Source: Chaetoceros tenuissimus (taxonomy: Eukaryota > Bacillariophyta > Thalassiosirophyceae > Chaetocerotales > Chaetocerotaceae). Taken from it: DNA of 64,000 bases. The DNA lies in contig BLLK01000062.1 of the NCBI GenBank assembly GCA_021927905.1, forward strand, positions 1,922,001-1,986,000, in the 5' to 3' direction. The position numbers and the translations under genes were made by a program. The notes beneath the pieces are model-generated. The model was given only the letters and a program-made list of their open reading frames with translations, was not told the DNA's origin and did no database searches. Of the stretch, positions 50,633-61,700 are shown in pieces (the stretch's first letter is position 1; the number at the start of each line of letters is the position of its first letter).

Positions 50633-51006
50633 TTTACGAAAAGGATTCAATTTCTCTGCACCACGTTGATACAGAATGTGCAAGCCTATTGAAAGTAGTA
50701 TCCAACAATGACTGAAACTAAACGAAGTACGATACATATCATGTTGCAAAATTATTTCAATGCTTTATATGTGATTCATGACCACAGACTACGGTAGGAT
50801 GGTATGATATGATGCAAACTGAAAATGAAAATGAAACGTCAGTTGTATTCATGAATGCAAGCATGTAATGAATAACCGGAGGGGGGTCCGTCATGTTGGG
50901 TTGGGACTAGTTGGAAGTTGTGAAGTTGACAGTTCCCCCAAGTGGCACAATACAGGCTGCATACGCAGTACGAGAAGTATTATACAGTGATGAAATAAAG
51001 ATTAGA
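50633..51006. other. Boundary stretch left of the Helitron block
   Basis: Non-coding by appearance. The left terminus of the mobile block should lie here or just beyond, but no certain terminal sequence was identified. A G-rich run (GGAGGGGGGTCCG) at about 50878 is the only marked feature. Confidence 0.4.
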
Positions 51007-54000
51007 TTATGTTGTAATTTTCATAACTTTGTTGTAGTAGTCATTGATAGTGTATACCTCATCAAAGTCATAAAATAGGTCACCAGTTACTTCCCAATCT
51101 TTGGCAAAAAATTGCATGGAAAAGCTTCCTTCACCTATAGAGAACAGATATTGAAGATCGTCTGATACGTATGTATACTTGTTGGAATTTTGCCTCTTTT
51201 TCAAAATAGGTATCATTTGATTTCTATCTCCAAACTCAATAACAGTACTATCGGTATCTTCTTCAATGACTTCAATAGAAGTGTGTGGAACATCAAAAAT
51301 ATCTCCTAGAATATTTGTACATCTCGTCATTTGATGTATACGAGGTCTGATGCGAGCTCTAACTTTGTAAACTGGGAAGAAGTCTTCACTATATGGCGAA
51401 AGATAAGTTTTTCCCGTTTCTAGTTTGATGACAAGGACATGGGTGAGTTCATTATGCTGAAAGTATTGTTCTTCTTGTTTAGATTCATCGTAGAGAGTAA
51501 TCCTCACGTAGTCATCATCTTTTCTTAACACATTGGATGCAGCAATGACATCACTACTGAATAAAAGATTTTCGTACAACGACGCAGAATGTGGTACAAG
51601 GAACTTGTGAAATGTTCCGTCTGTAACGCTTTTTCCCATGGTGTCTACAGTGATACTCTCAAATTTCTCTGTTTCAAATCCAAATTCAGAAAGAAAAGGT
51701 AAAATCTTGTCACTCTCCATTGAAGTTCTGATATGAATATAGTCTTTTGTTTTGTGGGACAAGTCTTCATACGTGAGATATTCTTCATAATTTGCCTGCT
51801 GAAGATGTCTGTCCCAGTTTTCATTTCTGGAGGTTGGATTATATTGGAACATCGTAGGAAACCAAGGGTTGTTGTTTTTGAAGAGAGATACTAATTTCAT
51901 TCTCTGATCAAGGATTGTACGATATCTCTCTTGGTTACGTGTGAAAGTGACATCAATGAAATGTTTAAACTTTGAGTCATATTTTGGATGCAAATGTAAT
52001 GTGTCAGAAATACATGTATCATTGAATGAAACAAGTACTGTTTCCTTTGTTGTGTTCCTTTGAATCTTCGAAAACATTGCATCAAAGCACGGGACAAATT
52101 GCATCAACCGATGGAAAAGAGGTTTTAGGTAGAGACAGTCATATGCATAACCAATCGTGAACAGAAACGCTCTAGATGAATTCCAATTTGCTGTGCATCT
52201 ATTCTCTTTTAGGACGAAGGCATAAATTTTGTAAACTTCAAACAAAAGCTGCGATCTCATGTTGTCTACCATTTTTGCGTACGCCTTCTCAGTGTTTTGT
52301 CCTGGCCTAGGCATGATAGGTGAGATTTTATCTTGTTCACCAAGGTAAGGCAAAATCTTTTCGTCGAGATCAAAAAATAAGTCGTCATCAAATTTCAATT
52401 GTAATTGAAATAGAGTCATTGCCTCATCTGATGCGACACTGACGTCATTGTCTTGCGCTAAGTCTTCTATCTCTTGTTGGATAGTTGGACTCTCTTCATC
52501 AACTTCGTCACCATTCTCCTCTTCTTGATCTTCATTGTCGAAGGAATTCGTAGCAGTTTCGTCTTGTGTGTTGAGGTATTCATCATCGTCTTTGTCTTCA
52601 TTAGCAATAGTTGCTTTTTCTAGAGGTGAAGTTTCTTCTTGTATAGAAGATTCATCATCATCAGGTTGGACATAAGACACATTTGTTCTACTTCTCAAAG
52701 ATCGTCTTGCCGGTTGTGTGTTGTCTTCTTGAGTTTCATTCTGAGTTACATCTGTAGTCGTTTCATGGAGCTCAAGTTCATTTTGTTGTTTATTTGGTTC
52801 TGTCTTCTTTCTCCTGTAAAGATAAAAGAAAATGTGAGAATGTTGAGTTTGAGATGGGACATTTCCAAAATTTTTATTGAAAAAAAATTTTGGAAGGTTC
52901 ATAACCTATCTTACTTTGTTGAAGGAGTAACAGGATTCTTATTTTCGTTTCTATTGAAGAAGATTGTGTGAGCAACTTGCAAATAGAAAGTACACAGGAG
53001 ATTTAAATACAAAACTTACTTCCTTTTTTCTGCAGCCTCTGTACGCAATGGGAACGAACATGTTAATCTGTCTTTGTGTCTGTTTATGTACGCGACAACA
53101 TCGCCAAAATTAGATGAAATTATTCCAGGATCCCCTTTTACATGTCGATGGAACCGCAGTTGCGTGGACTCTATAGTAACATTGTCCTTGTGAATTGTAT
53201 TGAACCAGTCTAACAATATTTTGATCGGATCTAGAGTTTGGTCTTTGTCAGTATTGTTAAAAATCTGCTGAATGAAATTTTTTGGGTCAAGAGACAAGGT
53301 TTTATTTCCAAGGACTATCTCTTGTTTCAACATGCACGAATCAAGGTATGCATCATTATTTTCCAATCGACGTTGATATATCTCTTTATTCACATCTCCT
53401 TTTGACAGTTCAGCATTCAACAATAAATTCATTATTGGAAGAATCTGTACATGGATGTTTTCAATTGTTAATACAAAAACAATATATCTCAAGTATGAGA
53501 AAAGAACCCTATCAGCTACTACGACGGACCCAATTTTTGGTGCCAGTAGAACAGGTACGTTCGTTTTTTCTTTTTCTGTTTCCTTTTTCTTTGTCTGGTT
53601 TTTCTTTTTCTGGTTTTTCTTGTCTTCGTTTGAATCTTCTTCTTGCTGAGTAAGACCTTCTCTACAGTGAAGAGAGTGGATAATTGAATCTTCGTAAGCA
53701 TCATTTCCATACTTATTAGCTGGATGTGTAAGTTTTGAATCAAGGTCTTTAGTGTCAACAAGTTTGTAGAGAAGTAGCAATTGTTTCTCAATATTGCATC
53801 GAAATATGTATCGCAAGATCCAGTTTGTTTGATGTTGGGCTGTATCAGTAAAGTATGTATTGAAATACTTGAGTAGGAAGTCAGTAGCATCATACGCAAG
53901 CGACTGAATCAGCCCAAGCCTAACATTGATTTGAACTGTTAAATTTCTGTAAAATAAGTTTCAACGAGAAAGAGATTGTCTAGAATACATACCGATATGG

Positions 54001-55480
54001 GGTGAGAGTAGAAGATTCTTGCATGTATGTCATTGCCGGAAGTATTTCTTTTGTCATTTTCGGGGAGAATATAAAAAGTCGCCCGAGGGAAAATAACATA
54101 GCACACTGTATTGGAAGTTTTATGTTGTCTTTGCTTCCATATTTCATATTCAAGTCGTGATGTTTCAATGCATTCTTGATATGAGACACAGTCAATGCTT
54201 GGAAAAGAACTGGGTACCAAATTAAATTGTCAAAAGCCTGTAAAGAAGAAACATTTTGGAGATGTTAGTATTTGGGAGTATGTATGCCTTTTTCAATTTC
54301 ATAATTGTTCTACGTACTCCAGGATAGCTTTTTTTTATATCTTCTCTACCAGTGAAATGAGTGGTTAGCTCTTTCTGCCCCATTTTAGTACGATGAAGAG
54401 CCGAGAGACACCAGTTTGCAAACTGGTCATTGTAAAAAAACTGAACCAAAAAGGTTTGAAGAATTGGTGTTAATGCTGCATCCTTGAAAATTTTTCCACT
54501 GTGTGTTGCATATAGTAAGCATGTTTTGTTGAAACCACTTTTTTTTTACTCGGTTCGTCACAATTCAATACAGAAAGATGATTGTGGACAGTAGCTAGAC
54601 TGTTTGTAGCAAACAAATTGTAGCAATCATATAGGGAATGTCCTACTGTTTGTTGTTTCATCTGCATAATGTGTCCAGAATAATTCTGCGTGATCAACAT
54701 CAACTCACGAAGTTGGTAATGTTGCACACGTACATCTTCTCTAAAGAAAGATACATTGATGAAAACTTCTTGATCATTGTTCATAATCTGATTTTTGAAG
54801 TTTTCTTTAGAAGCCAAAGACGACATGAGTTTCCAGAGTGACTTGGTTCTGTGAGAACCGTCAGTGAATCCTAAGAAGTAGTGTCCCTGAGAGAGATATG
54901 TAAGAAAACATCTACAAGCTGTGATAAAAATTGCTTTGTGTTTACTTACATCTTCTTGATTTTCGGTTTTAAGTAGTTTTTGCATTGACAATTTGAGTTT
55001 TTGAAGAGTATCAATATCTTTGAATTCATTGCTATATGCCATGAGTTTTTGAAGAGCTGATTTAGTTTGTGATTTGTTCCACTGGACCAATCCAAACATT
55101 TCCTCTGCACGATTAGTAGAGTCAACTTCAAAAAGATTGAATGCAACATTTCCTGTTCCACTCGGCTCTGTTTTGAGTTCAGTCATAAGAATTGCGTCAA
55201 ACTCAGTAGACACAATACCCTTGCCATCCACAATCCATTTGCTAAATGCATCATGAAGGTTGGAAAAGGAGACACCATCACTAGAATGGTGATGGTTTAC
55301 ATTAGGCTGCAAGTATGTCTTGTTGTCTACAGAAGGAAGTAAACCAAGGAGAATAGGGATCTTTACTTTGATTCGCACAGTTTCAAAGATGTCGCCAAAA
55401 GTGTGATTAACACTGATGCTAGTTGGAGTAACAGATCTTACGCTGCTTGGAGATTGTACTTGAGTTTCAGTAGTCATCAT
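51007..55480 (-). CDS. Very large unknown protein of the Helitron block
   Basis: The likely start is ATG 55480 (MMTTETQVQ). Splice signals suggest exons 55480-54950, 54886-54318, 54237-53993, 53946-53020 and 52813-51007, with introns of 63, 80, 46 and 206 bp. The 63-bp one is in frame and stop-free. Within the second exon region the frame changes near 54.54 kb; splicing or damage is unresolved. Together the parts would exceed 1,300 residues. Segments: an N-terminal region with VRIKVKIPILLGLLPSVDN, a helical middle, a Lys-rich linker (NQKKKNQTKKKETEKEKT), then in the last exon an acidic stretch and a globular region (ENRCTANWNSSRAFLFTIGY, RIRPRIHQMTRC). No family recognised. It is transcribed away from the other two genes. 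Confidence 0.55.
52863..52907 (+). repeat. Intronic hairpin, copy C
   Basis: TTCCAAAATTTTT and its near reverse complement AAAAATTTTGGAA flank a short loop, followed by GGTTCATAACCT. It lies inside the predicted intron 53019-52814 of the minus-strand gene and matches copies A and B in the plus-strand genes, in the same absolute orientation. Confidence 0.7.
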
Positions 55481-55975
55481 GTAGAGTTTATTTGTGTTAT
55501 GGTTATATAATTCCCTTCGGAAAACTATGACAGTAGAATAAATTGAATGATGTGTTTGTAAAAGTTGATGTGTACATATGTTCTTCAAAAGCCAACAGTT
55601 GTATATGAGACGGGATTAAGTGTTTTAAGAGCTATTTTATTCTTCTTTTTCTGTGTTTCCCACAATCACTTCATTTTTGTAGCAAATCAAAAACGTTCAT
55701 TCTTTATAGTTTGTCGTCTAACGCATTCTCTAACATATTATATTCTCGAACAATAACAAGTTATTTCACAGCTATAATGTTTTTGTTTCCAACGCACGAG
55801 AAATCTTTTGTGTTGTGTGCGTTGGAGAAAGTATAAAACTTTTTTATTTGGATGAGCGAGCGTTGAGCAACTCCGAGGGAAATGAGGGAAAAAAACGACG
55901 ATTCTAACTTTTTTGGTGCACTCATATTTTATCAAAAAGTATAATTCGTTTTGTCAATCTGTCAACATATCAATC
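55481..55975. promoter_or_regulatory. Divergent promoter region of the Helitron block
   Basis: About 0.5 kb between the two divergent start codons. It contains a perfect 10-bp inverted repeat, TCCAACGCAC (55788-55797) and GTGCGTTGGA (55817-55826), with a 19-base loop, which could be a dimeric operator acting on both sides or a hairpin. Confidence 0.55.
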
Positions 55976-58765
55976 ATGAAAGTTTCTGGATCCCATGTTA
56001 AGTCTCTTCTTGAGCAACTTGAAACCATTGTTAAGTTTCAGTTTAAGGTAAGTTGATTTGTCTTTGTTAATCATCCATCATATGTGAAAGTTCAAAACTA
56101 AACAAAATTTAAATTCAAAGACTTTTGAAGCGGAAGGTTTTGAACTTGATCATGTCTCTGCCAAAAAAGTGAAGGACTTTGGGAAACATTCCTATGTCAT
56201 GGATTGTACTTCCAACATTCGTGAAGCTGAGTTTCTCAGTTCAAGAAAGGACCTTTTGGTGAAGCTTCTTTCCCATCTCGATGATGTGCATCTTGACCAG
56301 CTTATGAGTAGTCTTGTCAAGAACTTTGCTTCAGTGAGCATCGCCCCTGTAGCAAATTGGGTTGGATTCGATTCTCTTGAAAGTATCCAGAGTCTTGTTG
56401 CTTCTGCAAACAACCAGGAGTCTAAGGTGAAGGTTCTTCATCAACTTCTATGTGTCGATTCACTTCCTGATTTCAAGACTTGCGAAGACTTTGCAAAGTC
56501 AAGAAAAAAAGACACTGAATACAAGCTGCTTACTGCTCCTATTACCGAAATGATGAAGGGATTTGCAAAACAAGGAGCAGATTCTCTTGCTAGCATTACA
56601 AAGAATACTATCATGCATTGTCAGGATCGTGCCTTTGCAAAATTAGCAACCAACTTTGCAGAGTTTGTGCGCAAGAATCTATTTCTTTGTTTTAGAGAGA
56701 TTGATCTGAAGACTATCATCAAAACTCTTGAAAACGATGAAATTTCACTTCCAAGTGTTTCAACCATGAAAAGAGGAGAAGCTCTCAAGTTTTATTGTTC
56801 GTTGTTGTCCCTCTTCAAGAAATTCTTAGTTGTTGATGAGTCCAGTTCCTTTTGGAATCTCCAAGATGCGTTTGAAGACAATGTTGTGTTTTTCGATGTA
56901 CAGATTTCAGAGTAAGTACATTCATAGGTTACAAACCCTTCAAAAAATTTTTTTGAATAATAATTTTTGAAGGTTCATAACCTGTTGATCTCATTTCTAA
57001 CTTATTTCATTTAAGTGGAAACGTGAACAATTTGGCAACAATCAGAAAAGTTGGTACTGTTTCAGATTCAATGGACAAAGCAACTGAAGAGAGTGCAGAA
57101 GATAGAGGTGAGTATGGTGTAGATGGTGCATTTTCTAATGGGTTCACTTTGGGAAAGACCAAGTTTGAGGAAAGAATTGAGGAGGAGCATCGTTTCCGTG
57201 AAGAGAAAAGAGCAAAAAGTGTATTTACAGCTTCCGAGAGTCCTTCTTCGTCAGATAACACATGTATTGGTTCTCTTTCTGAGGCAGAGATTATTGCCAA
57301 GTTTCTTCGCAGCCAAGGAATGGTGTGCAATGCCAATACAATTTACAAACAACAAGGCTTAACTTTTGTTGGTCCTGTCGGTATAGCACCCAAGACTGTG
57401 GATGGCATCCCTTGGCTTGCTTTACCATCAGATTCTACTCAACTTCCAGCAGTGCAAGGTTCCACGCCCGCTCAAGATGAAGAGACCAGTGAGCATCAAG
57501 CAGCAAGTCAGGACGCATCAGCAACCAACAAGTCTCAATGTTCCAGTCAACATCAGGCGTCAAGTCAGTCTCAAGCATCTAGAGACCCTTCAGCTTTCGG
57601 TCAGTCTCAATCAACTAGTCAGTCCCAAGCAACCAGTCAGTCACAATCATTTGCTTCATCCCAAACATCTTCTCAGAAGTCTCCTTCGTCGAAATCTTTT
57701 TTTGGCGGACAAACTACAAGCAAGAAGACAACGGCAACACCAAAGAGCTCACCAAAGGATGTTCCATCTTTCTTTGATAGTCCCAAGAAGTCTTCTGGAG
57801 CTAAAAAAAAGGTGAACAGTAAACCATTTTCCTTTAGCAACTTGCGTCAGTCACCACTCAAGAAAGAAAAGAACAGGAATCATAAGTATCTAGTTGTGAA
57901 GAGTTCTAGGCCAATTCCAAATTATGCAAAATCAAAGTTTCATATTATTGTTTCTGTCAATGCAATGAACGATCTTGCCAAAGGAGATGACAAGTATCTT
58001 TTTGAGTTTCGTTCAACTATCATGAACAAATGTATGGCTATTGGATGTGTTCTTTTTGACTGCTCTGAGATGAAGCTTGAATTTGGATCCAACAACAGAA
58101 CTACTGAGAAAATTCTTACTTCTGAGATGTTATCTATGAAGATCCGCCAAAATCCAGGGTCCATGAACAATTCATTTGTAATTTTTGATTCTTATTCCAA
58201 GTATCAATCTATCTACAACATTGAATTGGATTCTGAAAATGAAGATGAAGCTGAGAAGGAAGCAAAGGAAATTGTTGACGAATTCCATAAAATTGTGAAA
58301 TCTCCGGATTGGTGGACTTCTTACAAAATTGCTTGTTACTGGCAGTATGTAGCAGGAGATGACACTGAATGTTGCCATGTCTTGGAGGAAATCTGTAATA
58401 AGTCAGCTGCCTTGGCGAAGAAAGATAAAGACGAAGAAGTCACTTTCTCTCAGTTGAAGAACGGGTTTGATTCTGTATTCCGTGCTGCAAAGGGATCAAG
58501 TGGACTGTACAAAATTTTGATTGAAGATGATAATCAGAGTCTGTCAAGAGATATTGGCAATAACAAAGCCAGAACTAGTACTGGTCTTAAACTTGACGAG
58601 TGGCTTTGTCAGTTGGGATTTGTAAAGTGTGCAACAGCAAGTTTACGTTTGAAAGGCAGCATGTATGGAGCAGGTGTCCAAAGAAATGCATGGACTGTAA
58701 AGAGCAAAACTTATCTACAGAAGATATTGATCATTGTTTTCCATTGTGGTACAAGAACAAAGTAG
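55976..58765 (+). CDS. Unknown accessory protein of the Helitron block
   Basis: Exons 55976-56047, 56121-56911 and 57016-58765, phases consistent (introns 73 and 104 bp), about 870 residues. It starts MKVSGSHVKSLLEQLETIVK; the first 300 residues are helical (LVKLLSHLDDVHLDQLMSSL). The middle is Ser/Gln-rich with repeated SQSQAT units (about 57480-57680), then Lys/Ser-Pro motifs (SFFDSPKKSSGAKKK). A folded C-terminal part begins near RPIPNYAKSKFHIIVSVNAM. The last 55 codons overlap, in another frame, the zinc-finger exon of the Rep/Hel gene, so this gene and Rep/Hel may be alternative splice forms of one transcript. No family recognised. Confidence 0.55.
56926..56983 (+). repeat. Intronic hairpin, copy A
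   Basis: Left arm AGGTTACAAACCCTTCAAAA and right arm TTTTTGAAGGTTCATAACCT are nearly exact reverse complements over about 22 bp. It fills most of intron 2 (56912-57015) of the accessory gene and is the most complete of the three copies. Confidence 0.8.
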
Positions 58766-61700
58766 CGCAATATGAATTACCAGACGAATTAAAAGATTTG
58801 ACTTTGACAGAGAAACTATTGATACAACTGGAATCTTTTCTTATTCCATGTGTGCACATGGGCAAAGGCAAATTTGGTAGGTAATTGTTTAAAAACTTTC
58901 TTTTTATTATTTTCCACTCTAATAACAGTCTACTTATACCATGTACAGGTTTATGTGCTCATTCTGTTTTCTTTGCAAGAGATAATTCAGATCTTTGTAC
59001 GAATCTCCCTAGATTGAAATTAGACGTTATTGATGTTAAACGACTCATCGTTGATAGAGAAAACGCAGAAGAATATACATACAAATGCTTCAAAGTTCGC
59101 CGTAAGAAAGTCTTAGAAGCTCTTCGCTGGCTCAAGAAATACAACGTTCACTACAAAGATATAAACATTGTAGAAGATAACTTGAATTGGATGCAAGATA
59201 AAGAAGAAGAGTTGTTTACAGATTTCGAGGAGAATATTGTTCTCACTGAAAAGTACAATACTGGAACCGTTGCTAAAGAGCAGACATCAAATCCAAATGC
59301 AACAGAAACTGTGGAAATGTGTGGAATTGCAGCAGATAGATCTGACCATTTGTTTTCTCAAGAAGCAAGAGAAACTATGAATGTATTGAAAACAGCAGTT
59401 GAAAATGCAAAAGAGAAGGGAAGAGAATGCAGCGAAACAATTCTCTGGCCACAAACTTCTGATGTAGCTACAGACGAATTCAATGGAAATTTCCTTTTTG
59501 CTAAAGCGTACCCATGGCTGTTTCCTGGAGGAGTTGGTGATTTATCAAAGGAAATACAAGGAGATAGGACAAAGGCTATTGCTTGGACAAAGTTGCTTTT
59601 GCAATGGAAAGATGGCCGTTTTCAAAAAGATCCTTGTTTTACATTTCATGCCTTGAATTATATACAAAGACATTTGAATAATGGTAGTTCCATTTCATTG
59701 TATCATTCAATGTTCTCAAACAATACCACTGTAGAGAAAATCAAAGAAGAAATTGAAAATGGCAACTTCTTTACTGTTGGACGCATACAAAATTTTGCCA
59801 GCCAAAGGATTCGAGGATGTGATGGTTGGTGGAGAGCTAGGAAGCATGAACTTGACAGCTGGATAGCACATCATCTACAAAAAGGCCACGGTCCTCCAAC
59901 TTTGTTCATGACTTTTTCCTGTGCTGAGTATTGGTGGAAGGATCTAAGACATTATCTCATTTCAATTATTGAAGACACAACAGATAGTCATTACGTCGAT
60001 ATCTTGCTCAATGGAACTGAAGAAGAACAAATGAAAGCACAATCATACTTAGTAGATGAATACACAGCTAGCGTCCAAGTGTTCTTTCAGCATAGACTCA
60101 ACAATTGGCTTGAAACTATTGGAAGGAAAGTCTTCAACATCAAGCATTACTTCCTACGTTTCGAATTTGCTAAAGGAAGAGGTCAAATTCATGCACACAT
60201 GGTAGCAATAACCTCTGATGTTTCTTTGCTCACAGAATTTCATGATAAATATGTAAGCAAGAGCAATGCGCAACTTGGAGCAGATGCTTTAGCGGAGTAT
60301 GCTCGAAATGTATTATCACTGACTGAAGAGTTCACAGAATTTGAGGAAACAGAAATCAATGCAAAACCACATCCGTTAGGAAGTCTCTATTCTGAATCTT
60401 CAAATCACCAACACGATCTTTGTCTTCTTTGCAAAAAGGTGCACATGCATGACTGTACTGATTATTGTCTGTCTTGTATCTCAAAGTAAGTGTTACAATT
60501 TCACATTTTATAGTCTCCAAAATTTTTTTTTAATAATAATTTTGGAGGGTTCGTAACCTATGCTTCATGTCTTGCTAAACTTATTTTTTTTTCATAGGAA
60601 AGACAACGTTGGACGTGTTTGTAGGATGAATGCTGGGCAAGAGACAATACCTGGTGATCCTAAGAGCACTCCTGGTTTTGAATTACGTGAACATGATGAG
60701 ATTGAGAAGAATTATGAAAAGGGAATTCATGTGTTGAAATTAAAAAGAAACCACAATAGACTCAAACAAACATCAACAACCATGTTGAATTCCTGGCGAG
60801 CTAACTGTGATGTCTCCATTATTGTATATGCTACAGATCCAGTCAATATTGTTCCATCTGATATTGCTCAAATAAGTGGTTACATCATGTCGTACTGCAC
60901 AAAAGGGAATTTGTCATATCAGGAAGAAAGAAGTTCCATTGCTTCTATTATTACGAGGTTTGACTATGAATATTTTCGTTCTGAAAAATCAAATCTTGTT
61001 GCAATGACAAGGAAAGCTTTGAACTCTCTTTTAACAAGTCGAGTTGTTTCAAAACCAGAAGCATGTGTCGAACTTCTTGATTTAGATTTGTATTGGTGTA
61101 CGGAAAGTGCTAAATACATCAACTTGACAGGCCTGAAATACTTGCTAAAAGATGATACAAAGAGCAAGCACGACCCAATTCAAATGTACAAACATCGACC
61201 TGCTGACTGCCATAGTCTTAGTTTTGTAGAATACATGGCGATCCTAGAAAACACGAAGAAGATTCAGAACAGAGACAAAAATGTTCTTAGGCAATTGGAC
61301 AATAAATGCAAAGATAGGTTCATACATCCTGTGGGCTTCAATTGTGCACCTTGCTTTCCGCCAAATCTCCATTATGCCATTACAACACTTGTTCTTCATA
61401 AGCCATGGCATGATAAAAAAAGACTCGATTTTGAGAGAGACAGAACTATATGTGCTAAACATGAGTTCAATGAGTTTTTGACGAGTGAAAACTGTCCTCA
61501 ATCTGTTAAACTTCAATTTTGTATAGCTAAAGCCAACTTTGAAATGAAGATGTTCAAAAGAAAGTTGGATGGAAAGGGTCACTCCAATGTGGATTTGGAT
61601 GAGTTAAATGAAGATCAAAGTGATTTCTATAACTTAGTGTCCAATTCAAGATTGTTCCGTTTTGATTTTGACGGATTCTACAAAGGTGAAGACGGATATG

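Noticed and set aside
51007-55588. Minus-strand large gene considered as a capsid or polymerase gene of a virus-like element
   Set aside because: No polymerase, integrase, protease or jelly-roll hallmark was seen; the neighbouring Rep/Hel and shared hairpins fit a Helitron better.
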